Position numbers and translations under genes: made by a program. The notes beneath the pieces were generated by a model. That model saw only the letters and a program-made list of their open reading frames with translations. It searched no databases and had not been told where the DNA came from. Shown piece by piece: positions 1 to 5,524 of a stretch of DNA of 7,993 nucleotides (its first letter is position 1; each line of letters starts with the position of its first letter). This stretch comes from an uncultured Anaerotruncus sp. (GTDB taxonomy: Bacteria > Bacillota_A > Clostridia > Oscillospirales > CAG-272), in the NCBI GenBank assembly GCA_958414155.1, contig CATYWI010000045.1, positions 1-7,993 of the forward strand. Reading direction: 5' to 3'.

Positions 1-54
1 CGCCTGCAAGCTATGCGGGAGCAGTTTGAAATGTATATAAAAGAACAAGGATAA
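1..54 (+). CDS. C-terminal end of an upstream gene (partial)
   Basis: An open frame runs from the first base of the window to a TAA at 52-54 and gives 17 residues ending in MYIKEQG. The composition (charged, Gln/Glu-rich, helical-looking) and the way it stops just before the ribosome binding site of the next gene suggest the tail of a real protein. Too little is visible to name a family. The 32-bp gap to the lipoprotein start holds that gene's ribosome binding site and no obvious terminator, so the two genes are probably cotranscribed. Confidence 0.5.
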   Translation, partial: RLQAMREQFEMYIKEQG

Positions 55-86
55 GATATCGAAAATCAGGATTTGAGGAGGTCTTT

Positions 87-581
87 ATGAAAAAAAGTAT
101 TGCGTTATTTTTGGCGTGCATTATTGTATTGACTGCGCTTTTGCTTACAGGCTGTCAGATGTCAGGCAACGGTGACGAGAAAGGGCAAACCACACGAACG
201 GTTGTTGAGCTGAATGAAAATAATTATTGGAAATACTTTACCGTCAACTACGATATGAATAATTTAAACGCGGGCGGGAAAGGTCAGTTTAATTATGATA
301 TCGAAGGAGTTCTCGATTATGCACTGTACGAGGACGTTGTATTTTCATTTGACATTATTTATTACACCGATGATCAAAAGGAGGAAGATTATCAAAGCTA
401 TTCTGTGAAGATAGGATGCAATGCCGCAGGAAATGCGAAATTTGAAACCAATTATCTCGGGCTTACCAATGTAACGGTTGGGAAATGGCTTGGCACAGAC
501 GGTGAACTTGTCAGTTTTGAAAACTATAATTGGAAGGTACATTTTCTTTCTGTTACGGGAAAAGTGATTTACACTCAATAA
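87..581 (+). CDS. small putative lipoprotein of unknown function
   Basis: This encodes 164 residues. The N-terminus is a classic lipoprotein signal: KK at residues 2-3, a hydrophobic stretch of about residues 5-21, and a lipobox L20-T21-G22-C23, so the mature protein would be about 141 residues lipidated at Cys23 and anchored outside the membrane. The start is fixed by a GAGGAGGT ribosome binding site at 75-82, directly upstream of the ATG. The mature part begins with a polar linker (residues 24-38) and continues rich in Tyr, Asn, Asp and Val in alternating patterns, which suggests a small beta-rich extracellular domain; Cys112 is the only other cysteine. I do not recognise the family. It probably belongs to an operon with the gene ending at 54. 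No convincing terminator follows it. Its base composition looks more AT-rich than the genes from 984 onwards. Confidence 0.85.
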   Translation: MKKSIALFLACIIVLTALLLTGCQMSGNGDEKGQTTRTVVELNENNYWKYFTVNYDMNNLNAGGKGQFNYDIEGVLDYALYEDVVFSFDIIYYTDDQKEEDYQSYSVKIGCNAAGNAKFETNYLGLTNVTVGKWLGTDGELVSFENYNWKVHFLSVTGKVIYTQ

Positions 582-920
582 CCCGACAACTTCAAGTTTG
601 GCGAACTTCCATCATAAACACACCCACAAAAAGTCAGGCAGCTGTCGTTATCAGAAGTTTCCCGGATTTGTCTCCTCTTACAGGCATTGTGCTCGGGAAG
701 AAACAAAAAATGATATAGCCATAAAAAATTGATATAGCATTTCTGCTGAAACGCATTTTTCTCATACGCATCCGCACCATTAACCGCACCGGCGGTGTAA
801 CCAAAATCGAGATTGTTCCGGACGGTGATTTCTGCAAAGACTTTTTGGCTGAGCGATAGAAAAATTCCAAAATGCATGGTAAAATAATCTCGTAAGAACG
901 CAAAATCGGGCGATGTTAAT
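582..920. other. gene-poor stretch, possible decayed coding remnant
   Basis: No intact gene is supported here. One plus-strand frame reads from about 590 to a TAG at 857-859, interrupted by a TAG at 716-718 and a TAA at 722-724. Its last part (725-856) gives a protein-like peptide of 44 residues containing RTGGVTKIEIVPDGDF, with no usable start codon or ribosome binding site. This could be the C-terminal relic of a larger gene, such as a mobile-element recombinase, but I cannot name a family, and chance is possible. Minus-strand frames over the same region lack Shine-Dalgarno sites and look like shadows. Confidence 0.3.
705..738 (+). repeat. short imperfect direct repeat
   Basis: AAAAAATGATATAGC at 705-719 recurs as AAAAAATTGATATAGC at 723-738, differing by one inserted T, with three bases between the copies. 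The repeat lies exactly where the possible coding remnant is interrupted by two stop codons, so it may record a small duplication that helped to break the frame. Such AT-rich repeats also arise by chance. Confidence 0.5.
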
Positions 921-922
921 TT

Positions 923-941
923 GCGTTGCTTGAAGCAACGC
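923..941. promoter_or_regulatory. perfect palindrome over the -35 box (candidate operator)
   Basis: GCGTTGCTT-G-AAGCAACGC is a perfect 9-bp inverted repeat around a single central base. The TTGAAG that serves as -35 box (930-935) lies at its centre. No T-run follows, so it is not a terminator. A perfect palindrome at this place is what a dimeric helix-turn-helix repressor would bind, and the gene driven by this promoter encodes an XRE-type DNA-binding protein. Autoregulation by that protein is the simplest inference. Confidence 0.6.
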
Positions 942-959
942 AGCTTTCTGCACTATAAT
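930..959 (+). promoter_or_regulatory. sigma-A-type promoter of the XRE regulator
   Basis: A consensus -10 box TATAAT lies at 954-959. TTGAAG at 930-935 is the best -35 box, with an 18-bp spacer. Transcription would start near 966, just in front of the AAAGGAGG ribosome binding site (968-975), so the leader is very short. This also argues against a TTG start at 921, which would lie upstream of the transcript. Confidence 0.7.
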
Positions 960-983
960 GAGAGTGCAAAGGAGGAATTCACT

Positions 984-1418
984 ATGTTTCAGGATAACTT
1001 AAAAGCACTTCGCAAGAGAAAAGGTATCACGCAGGAAGAACTGGCGACAAGGCTGAATGTCGTAAGGCAGACCGTTTCAAAATGGGAAAAGGGTCTTTCG
1101 GTTCCCGACTCCGAATTGCTGATAAAGCTGGCGGAGATTTTAGAGGTACCGGTAAGCCGGCTGCTCGGCTCAAAAATCGAAACGGCAGAACAGCCGGATG
1201 CTTTGGCGGAACAGCTTTCCAGAATCAACGAACAGCTTGCAATCAAAAACAGGCGTGCGAAAAGAGTCTGGAAAGCAATCGCCTTCATCGTCGGCGGCAT
1301 TATCGCCGTATATATACTGATTTTAATTCTCGCAACCGTCTTTACCTTTTCTCCCGACTCATCCGGCACAACAACAGACAGCTCGCAGTTTACTGATGTG
1401 GTCGTGGAAAAGGATTGA
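984..1418 (+). CDS. membrane-anchored XRE-family transcriptional regulator
   Basis: This encodes 144 residues. Residues 6-62 form a Cro/C1-type helix-turn-helix domain, with the typical GITQEELA (14-21), the recognition helix around VRQTVSKWEKG (27-37) and a closing VSRLLG (57-62). A polar, Gln/Glu-rich linker (63-97) leads to one transmembrane helix (about 98-122) and a short acidic, Ser/Thr-rich tail (123-144) that would lie outside the cell. The ATG at 984 is preferred because AAAGGAGG sits at 968-975 and the promoter -10 box at 954-959; an upstream TTG at 921 keeps the frame open but lies inside the operator. XRE proteins with a C-terminal membrane helix are common in Firmicutes and often stand alone or beside envelope genes; their ligand is usually unknown. 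The gene is monocistronic, flanked by its own promoter and a strong terminator, and is probably autoregulated (inference). Confidence 0.9.
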   Translation: MFQDNLKALRKRKGITQEELATRLNVVRQTVSKWEKGLSVPDSELLIKLAEILEVPVSRLLGSKIETAEQPDALAEQLSRINEQLAIKNRRAKRVWKAIAFIVGGIIAVYILILILATVFTFSPDSSGTTTDSSQFTDVVVEKD

Positions 1419-1439
1419 AAATCAGATAATTTTATCACT

Positions 1440-1476
1440 GCGGCGCGGGATATTTCCCGCGCCGCAACTGTTTTTT
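1440..1476 (+). terminator. rho-independent terminator after the XRE gene
   Basis: An 11-bp perfect GC-rich stem, GCGGCGCGGGA (1440-1450) and its complement (1455-1465), closes a TATT loop. After AACTG comes a run of six T (1471-1476). It starts 21 bp after the XRE stop codon. On the minus strand the hairpin is followed by an A-rich, T-poor stretch, so it is a weaker candidate for ending the convergent Fe-S gene, although that gene has no better one. Confidence 0.85.
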
Positions 1477-1570
1477 CACAATAGCAGTAATTATCGCTTG
1501 ATAACATATAATAAATGTCTTTTCATCCTGGAGCGGAGAGCGGCGGTTCAAAAACCGAAGAAGCTTGCGA

Positions 1571-2293
1571 TTATGAAAGCTCTTTTCCGTCCGTGGAAAT
1601 TGTGACAATCTGCCACGGGATAAATTTTCCGCTGTTTTTCAGAGCGGTTATCGCCGCCTGCGCAAGCCCTCCGCAGCAGGGAACCTCCATACGCACGACG
1701 GTGACGCTTTTTATATCGTTTTCGCGGATAATCCCGGTCAGCTTATCGGCATAATCCACGCCGTCCAGCTTCGGACAGCCGACAAGCGTGATGTGGCCTT
1801 TGATAAACCTCTCATGAAAAGCCGCATACGCATATGCCGTGCAGTCGGCGGCGATAAGCAGCTTTGCTCCGTCAAAGTACGGTGCGTTCACGGGAACAAG
1901 CTTTATCTGCACCGGCCACTGAGAAAGCCGGCTGACCTGTCCTGCGGGCATCGCCGCGGCGTTTTCGCTTTCGTTATGCTCAATCCTTCTTGACTTTGTT
2001 CCCGGGCAGCCGCACGGCAGAGTCATCCCTTCTTTTCTCATCTTTTCCTGCATCATCTTCTGCTTGTTTGCCATGACTGCGGCTTCATCATAGGCGGCGG
2101 CTTCGCGCTCCACGAAGGTGATCGCGCCCGTGGGACATGCGGGCAGACAGTCGCCCAGACCGTCACAGTAATCATCCCGCATCAGCTGCGCTTTTCCGTC
2201 CACCATGGCGATTGCTCCCTCGTGACATGCGGCTGCACATGCTCCGCAACCGTTGCATTTGTCCTTATCAATTTCAATAATTCTTCTCTTCAT
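1571..2293 (-). CDS. cysteine-rich 4Fe-4S ferredoxin-domain protein
   Basis: This encodes 240 residues. An N-terminal two-cluster ferredoxin domain covers residues 5-62. The first motif is a complete CxxCxxCxxxC (Cys13, 16, 19, 23). The second reads Cys43-x5-Cys49-x3-Cys53-Pro, with Leu46 where the second cysteine is expected, so that cluster may be 3Fe-4S, incomplete or absent. A charged, Met/Lys/Glu-rich linker (about 62-90) leads to CGCPG (94-98). The C-terminal half (120-240) holds Cys151 (AADCTAY), Cys173 (LVGCPKLD) and a Cys206-Cys207-Gly-Gly motif, which may bind further metal or act in thiol chemistry. The ATG is supported by AAGGAG at 2300-2305, six bases upstream. Proteins of this build are annotated only as 4Fe-4S binding proteins in anaerobes and, to my knowledge, often accompany Crp/Fnr regulators or hybrid-cluster protein genes. 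A cytoplasmic electron-transfer or redox/nitrosative-stress role is inference. It diverges from the Crp/Fnr gene and shares its control region. Confidence 0.88.
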   Translation of the reverse strand: MKRRIIEIDKDKCNGCGACAAACHEGAIAMVDGKAQLMRDDYCDGLGDCLPACPTGAITFVEREAAAYDEAAVMANKQKMMQEKMRKEGMTLPCGCPGTKSRRIEHNESENAAAMPAGQVSRLSQWPVQIKLVPVNAPYFDGAKLLIAADCTAYAYAAFHERFIKGHITLVGCPKLDGVDYADKLTGIIRENDIKSVTVVRMEVPCCGGLAQAAITALKNSGKFIPWQIVTISTDGKELS

Positions 2294-2303
2294 AAAAATC
2301 TCC

Positions 2304-2332
2304 TTGCTTTTTTGCCTATATTATAGTATAAT
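2304..2332 (+). promoter_or_regulatory. promoter of the Crp/Fnr regulator gene
   Basis: The consensus -10 box TATAAT lies at 2327-2332, and a weak -35 box TTGCTT at 2304-2309 gives a 17-bp spacer. The predicted start is near 2339, so the leader would be about 37 bases and would begin inside the inverted repeats at 2337-2361. The weak -35 is compatible with a promoter that needs help or is easily repressed. Confidence 0.6.
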
Positions 2333-2348
2333 AGAATCAACAAGTCAG
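2320..2348 (-). promoter_or_regulatory. promoter of the divergent Fe-S protein gene
   Basis: Read on the minus strand, TATAAT (2325-2320) is a consensus -10 box and CTGACT (2348-2343) matches the -35 consensus at four of six positions, with a 17-bp spacer. Transcription would start near 2313 and give a leader of about 20 bases that includes the AAGGAG site. The two divergent promoters share most of their length, so polymerase can occupy only one at a time. Confidence 0.55.
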
Positions 2349-2361
2349 TTGAATTTTCAAC
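2337..2361. promoter_or_regulatory. nested inverted repeats, candidate Crp/Fnr operator
   Basis: Two inverted repeats share an arm. TCAAC (2337-2341) and GTTGA (2348-2352) are separated by six bases, and GTTGAA (2348-2353) with TTCAAC (2356-2361) are separated by two. The block covers the -35 box of the Fe-S gene and the start region of the Crp/Fnr gene. The half-site TTGA resembles the Fnr half-site TTGAT, but neither spacing equals the canonical Fnr box (TTGAT-N4-ATCAA). It is a plausible site for the adjacent regulator to control both genes (inference). Confidence 0.45.
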
Positions 2362-2375
2362 GAAAGAAGTTTTTT

Positions 2376-3038
2376 ATGAAAGAATTTTTACCTGTTATCC
2401 GCTCCTCACAGCTGTTTTCGGGAATTGCAGAGGAGGAGCTTGAACCGATGCTCTCCTGCCTTGAAGCAAGGCGGGAAGCCTTTCCGAAAGACGCTTTTCT
2501 GCTCCGCGTCGGAGACACGGCAGAATCCGTGGGAATCGTTTTGTCCGGAAGCATAATTATTATACAGGAGGATATCTGGGGAAACCGAAATATTCTCTCA
2601 AAAGCGGGACAGGGGCAGGTTTATGCCGCCGCCTTTGCCTGCGCGCCCGGCGCGGTGCTGAACGCGAGCGTCGTTGCCGAAACGTCGGTTACGGTAATGC
2701 TTCTGAATATCAGACGTGTTCTCACCGTCTGCTCTTCCGCCTGTGAGCATCACAACCGCATCATACGAAATCTGCTGGCGGAGCTTGCCGAGAAAAATCT
2801 GCTTCAGAATGAAAAACTCACCCACATGGGGCAACGGACAACAAGGGGGAAGCTGATGTCATATCTTTCGGCGGAGGCACAGCGTCTCGGTCGATATGAA
2901 TTCGACATTCCGTTTTCAAGGCAGCAACTGGCGGATTATCTCGCCGTGGAACGCAGCGGGCTTTCGCTTGAGCTCGGAAAAATGCAGAAGGACGGACTGC
3001 TGGAATTTCATAAAAATCATTTTGTTCTCAAATTATAA
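2376..3038 (+). CDS. Crp/Fnr-family transcriptional regulator
   Basis: This encodes 220 residues, the usual length for the family. Residues of about 14-125 form the cyclic-nucleotide-binding-like sensor domain, beginning with LFSGIAEEEL (13-22) and containing the SVGIVLSGSI turn typical of the fold. A long dimer helix of about 125-150 follows. The C-terminal winged helix-turn-helix contains PFSRQQLADYLAVERSGLS and then LGKMQKDGLLEF, as in regulators of the CprK/HcpR/FnrL type. There is no N-terminal cysteine cluster like that of Fnr, so it should not carry an Fe-S centre of that kind; the ligand is not visible from the sequence. The ATG at 2376 is chosen because the frame upstream runs into the divergent gene; its ribosome binding site is weak (AAAGAAG at 2363-2369). 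It is divergent from the Fe-S gene, its likely target, and ends 22 bp before the response regulator, without a terminator between. Confidence 0.9.
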   Translation: MKEFLPVIRSSQLFSGIAEEELEPMLSCLEARREAFPKDAFLLRVGDTAESVGIVLSGSIIIIQEDIWGNRNILSKAGQGQVYAAAFACAPGAVLNASVVAETSVTVMLLNIRRVLTVCSSACEHHNRIIRNLLAELAEKNLLQNEKLTHMGQRTTRGKLMSYLSAEAQRLGRYEFDIPFSRQQLADYLAVERSGLSLELGKMQKDGLLEFHKNHFVLKL

Positions 3039-3060
3039 GGACACTTGCGGAGGTTCGATT

Positions 3061-3732
3061 ATGATAAAAATACTTTTGGTGGAGGATGATAAGACGATCG
3101 TCGCCAACCTGACTGAATATCTGAACGGCGCAGGATATATTGTCCGAAGCGTGTCCGGACAGTCTGCCGCTATTGCGGTGCTGGCGGAGGAACGGGCGGA
3201 TCTGGTGTTGCTTGACGTGTCATTGGCGGAGGGCAACGGCTTTTCCGCGTGCAGAGCCATCAAATCCGAATTTGACCTGCCCGTCATTTTTCTGACCGCC
3301 TCCGGCGATGAATACAGCACCGTTACGGGCTTTGACCTCGGTGCCGACGATTATGTACCGAAGCCGTTTCGCCCGCGAGAGCTTCTTTCCCGCATCAAAA
3401 ACGTTCTCAGGCTCACAGGCAGTACGGGAAAGACCGTAAAGCTCGGCGATGTGGTGGTGGACACCGAAAAAGGCACGGCAATGAAGAATAATAAAGACCT
3501 GTTCCTTTCTGCGCTGGAATACCGTCTTCTGCTGGCTTTCATCAACAATCGCGGGATCGTGCTTACCCGCGAGCGGCTGCTTGACTCGATGTGGGATGTT
3601 GCCGGAGCCTATGTAAATGACAATACGCTGACAGTATATATCAAGCGTCTGCGTGAGAAGATCGAGGACGACCCCGCCGAGCCGAAAATCATTCAGACGG
3701 TCCGCGGGATAGGATACAAGGTGGACGCATGA
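3061..3732 (+). CDS. OmpR/PhoB-family response regulator
   Basis: This encodes 223 residues. Residues 1-118 form the receiver domain: acidic pocket Glu8-Asp9-Asp10, phosphorylation site Asp52 (VLLDVSL), Thr79 (FLTAS), Tyr98 and Lys101 (VPKPF). Residues of about 124-223 form the winged-helix DNA-binding domain, with the family pattern LSALEYRLL, VLTRERLLDSMW, DNTLTVYIKRLREKI and a terminal VRGIGYKVDA. It receives phosphate from the kinase whose start codon overlaps its stop. The start at 3061 has GCGGAGG at 3048-3053; the open frame further upstream is only the shadow of the preceding gene. No separate promoter is visible in the 22-bp gap, so transcription may come from the Crp/Fnr promoter or from inside that gene. 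Its probable target is the phased GTCA repeat at 4764-4792 in front of the ABC transporter (inference). Confidence 0.95.
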   Translation: MIKILLVEDDKTIVANLTEYLNGAGYIVRSVSGQSAAIAVLAEERADLVLLDVSLAEGNGFSACRAIKSEFDLPVIFLTASGDEYSTVTGFDLGADDYVPKPFRPRELLSRIKNVLRLTGSTGKTVKLGDVVVDTEKGTAMKNNKDLFLSALEYRLLLAFINNRGIVLTRERLLDSMWDVAGAYVNDNTLTVYIKRLREKIEDDPAEPKIIQTVRGIGYKVDA

Positions 3733-4733
3733 TGAGGCTGCTGAAAAACAAAGAGGTACGCGGCGCACTGCTATGGCAGCTTTCCGTCTCCGTAATTGCC
3801 TGTCCCCTCTGCTTTCTGTTCGACCTCCGTGCCGGACTGACGGCTGTGGTTCTTTCTCTGCTGCTTATGCTGATCTTCTGCATCGGCACTTACAAGAGGT
3901 ATCGAAGGATTGCCTCCCTTGCGGATGCTATCAATCAGGTTCTGCACGGCGACAACTCAATTGATTTTGATAATTATTCGGAGGGCGAGCTGAGTATTCT
4001 CCACAGCGAAATCTACAAGATGACGGTCCGTCTGCGCGAGCAACAGCAAAAGCTCATAAGCGACAAGGAATATCTGGCGGATTCCTTAGCCGACATATCA
4101 CACCAGATCCGCACACCGCTGACCTCGATAAATCTGCTGGTGGAACGGTTGTCGGCGTCCGGTCTGTCCGATGAATGCAGGCATCAGCTTACAAACGAGC
4201 TTTACGGGCTGCTCGACCGCATCGACTGGCTGATCACCACCCTGCTGAAAATATCGAAGCTGGATGCCGGAACAGTACAGTTCAACAAAGAGACGGTCAG
4301 CATGGAAACACTGATAAATAAGTCCTGCGCTCCTCTGCTCATACCCATTGAGCTTCGCGGGCAGGAGCTTATCATCCGTGCCGAAGGGGATTTTTACGGA
4401 GATCCCGCATGGACAAGCGAGGCTGTCGGCAACATTGTGAAAAACTGCATGGAGCATACGCCGGACGGCGGAAAGATTGAAATTGAAGCGGCTGAAAACG
4501 CCCTGTATTCCGAAATCATAATCAAGGATAACGGCACCGGGATTTCTCCGGAGGACCTTCCGCACATCTTTGAGCGCTTTTATAAGGGAAAAGACTCCGA
4601 CGGCAAGAGCTTCGGTATCGGACTTGCCTTGTCACGCATGATTATTGCGGGGCAGAAAGGCACAGTCAAAGCGGAAAATCGGAAAAACACGGGCGCTATG
4701 TTTACTCTTCGCTTTTATAAGGGAACCGTCTGA
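3729..4733 (+). CDS. sensor histidine kinase with two membrane helices and minimal loop
   Basis: This encodes 334 residues. Two hydrophobic helices (about 12-31 and 34-55) are joined by only a few residues (around D32-L33-R34), so there is no real extracytoplasmic sensor domain. A linker (56-110) leads to the dimerisation/phosphoacceptor helix with His125 in SHQIRTPLTS, and the ATPase domain has an N-box around NIVKNCMEHT (235-244), a G1 box DNGTG (267-271), an F-box IFERFY (280-285) and a G2 box FGIGLAL (295-301). All catalytic parts are present. Such intramembrane-sensing kinases (BceS-like in size and topology) typically respond to cell-envelope attack through an associated ABC transporter, which fits the genes downstream. 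The ATG overlaps the regulator's TGA (ATGA), indicating translational coupling; the next codon is also ATG, so the start could be one residue later. The stop codon lies in the loop of a terminator hairpin. Confidence 0.93.
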   Translation: MMRLLKNKEVRGALLWQLSVSVIACPLCFLFDLRAGLTAVVLSLLLMLIFCIGTYKRYRRIASLADAINQVLHGDNSIDFDNYSEGELSILHSEIYKMTVRLREQQQKLISDKEYLADSLADISHQIRTPLTSINLLVERLSASGLSDECRHQLTNELYGLLDRIDWLITTLLKISKLDAGTVQFNKETVSMETLINKSCAPLLIPIELRGQELIIRAEGDFYGDPAWTSEAVGNIVKNCMEHTPDGGKIEIEAAENALYSEIIIKDNGTGISPEDLPHIFERFYKGKDSDGKSFGIGLALSRMIIAGQKGTVKAENRKNTGAMFTLRFYKGTV

Positions 4734-4750
4734 CCGGCGGCTCCCTTTTT
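4719..4750 (+). terminator. terminator hairpin enclosing the kinase stop codon
   Basis: AAGGGA (4719-4724) pairs with TCCCTT (4742-4747). After one mismatch, five more pairs follow (4726-4730 with 4736-4740, one of them G-T), closing a five-base loop TGACC that carries the TGA stop. A T-run (4746-4750) follows. It probably ends or attenuates the two-component transcript and so separates it from the transporter genes, which have their own promoter. Confidence 0.7.
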
Positions 4751-4763
4751 CAAAATGACGGAT

Positions 4764-4792
4764 TTGTCACTTTTAAGTCACCGTCGTGTCAT
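4764..4792 (+). promoter_or_regulatory. three 11-bp-phased direct repeats, candidate response-regulator binding site
   Basis: Three heptads, TTGTCAC (4764-4770), AAGTCAC (4775-4781) and GTGTCAT (4786-4792), are each separated by four bases, so the GTCA cores at 4766, 4777 and 4788 recur every 11 bp on one face of the helix. This heptad-plus-four design is that of the PhoB box and of OmpR-family operators generally. The array ends 10 bp before a -10-like TAAAAT, where a class II activator would sit in place of a -35 box. The neighbouring response regulator is the obvious candidate to bind it. Confidence 0.65.
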
Positions 4793-4795
4793 TCG

Positions 4796-4808
4796 TATAA
4801 AGTAAAAT
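4796..4808 (+). promoter_or_regulatory. -10 region of the ABC transporter promoter
   Basis: Two possible -10 boxes, TATAAA (4796-4801) and TAAAAT (4803-4808), follow the repeat array. Neither has a good TTGACA-like -35 box at the right distance, which fits an activator-dependent promoter. With TAAAAT the transcript would start near 4815, about 26 bases before the ATPase ATG. Confidence 0.5.
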
Positions 4809-4840
4809 GAGGGCATAAAAAGCAAAAGGAGTGTTTCAAA

Positions 4841-5524
4841 ATGGAAATATTGCGGGTTGAAAACCTTACAAAGGTATACGGAAAAGGTGAAAACGAGGTG
4901 CGGGCGCTGGACGGCGTATCCTTTTCGGTGGAGAAAGGAGAGTTTGTCGCCGTGATCGGCCCCTCCGGCTCCGGCAAATCCACCCTGCTTCACATTCTCG
5001 GCGGTGTGGACAGACCGACAAGCGGCAGGGTGCTGATGGATGGCAAGGATGTATACGCGCAAAACGAGGAACAGCTTGCTATCTTCCGCCGCCGTCAGGT
5101 TGGGCTGATCTATCAGTTCTACAATCTCATCCCCGTACTCAATGTAACGGAAAATATCACGCTCCCCGTGCTTATGGACGGACAGAGGGTCAACAATGAC
5201 AGACTCAAAGAGCTTATAACCACGCTGAAGCTCGACGGTCGGGAAAACCACCTGCCGAATCAGCTTTCCGGAGGTCAGCAGCAGAGAGTGTCCATCGGTC
5301 GGGCTCTGATGAATGCGCCTGCGGTGATGCTTGCCGATGAGCCGACAGGAAACCTTGACTCCAAAAACAGCAAGGAGATCGTAGACCTTCTCAAGATTTC
5401 CAACGAGAAATACGGTCAGACGCTCATTGTCATCACCCATGACGAAAGCATTGCCCTTCAGGCAGACCGCATTATCTCCATTGATGACGGAAAAATCACG
5501 AGAGACGAGGTGATCCGCAGATGA
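4841..5524 (+). CDS. ABC transporter ATP-binding protein (MacB/LolD type)
   Basis: This encodes 227 residues, the usual size of a single nucleotide-binding domain. Walker A is GPSGSGKST (40-48), the Q-loop glutamine is Gln92, the signature is LSGGQQ (142-147), Walker B is VMLADE (162-167), the D-loop follows at 170-173 and the switch histidine is His200. All catalytic residues are present. ATPases of this group act as dimers with FtsX-type permeases and drive mechanotransmission, export or extraction of lipids, peptides or antimicrobials at the membrane, rather than import. The ATG has AAAGGAG at 4825-4831. The stop overlaps the permease start (ATGA), so the two are translationally coupled. 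Transcription probably depends on the response-regulator-like repeats directly upstream. Confidence 0.95.
   Translation: MEILRVENLTKVYGKGENEVRALDGVSFSVEKGEFVAVIGPSGSGKSTLLHILGGVDRPTSGRVLMDGKDVYAQNEEQLAIFRRRQVGLIYQFYNLIPVLNVTENITLPVLMDGQRVNNDRLKELITTLKLDGRENHLPNQLSGGQQQRVSIGRALMNAPAVMLADEPTGNLDSKNSKEIVDLLKISNEKYGQTLIVITHDESIALQADRIISIDDGKITRDEVIRR

Noticed and set aside
575..903. Overlapping minus-strand open frames of 100 and 89 residues
   Set aside because: No ribosome binding site or recognisable domain; low-complexity translations rich in Cys, Phe and Leu look like non-coding sequence.
921..983. TTG start extending the XRE regulator by 21 residues
   Set aside because: It lies inside the palindrome and upstream of the predicted transcription start, with no ribosome binding site; the ATG at 984 has AAAGGAGG in front and begins the typical domain.
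1547..1560. Small hairpin CGGTT-CAAA-AACCG as a terminator for the Fe-S gene
   Set aside because: Only five pairs, and no T-run follows it on the minus strand.
2349..2360. Canonical Fnr box
   Set aside because: TTGA and TCAA are only four bases apart here, two fewer than in TTGAT-N4-ATCAA, so the site is reported only as a candidate operator.
2253..2375. N-terminal extension of the Crp/Fnr protein by 41 residues
   Set aside because: It runs through the divergent promoters and into the Fe-S gene, and the added residues do not match the family; the length from 2376 is normal.
2896..3060. 55-residue extension of the response regulator
   Set aside because: It overlaps the Crp/Fnr gene in another frame; the receiver domain begins exactly at the ATG at 3061 after a good ribosome binding site.
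3220..3768. 182-residue minus-strand open frame
   Set aside because: Antisense shadow of the response regulator.
4778..5440. 220-residue minus-strand open frame
   Set aside because: Antisense to the ABC ATPase, whose motifs are all intact; no recognisable domain or ribosome binding site.
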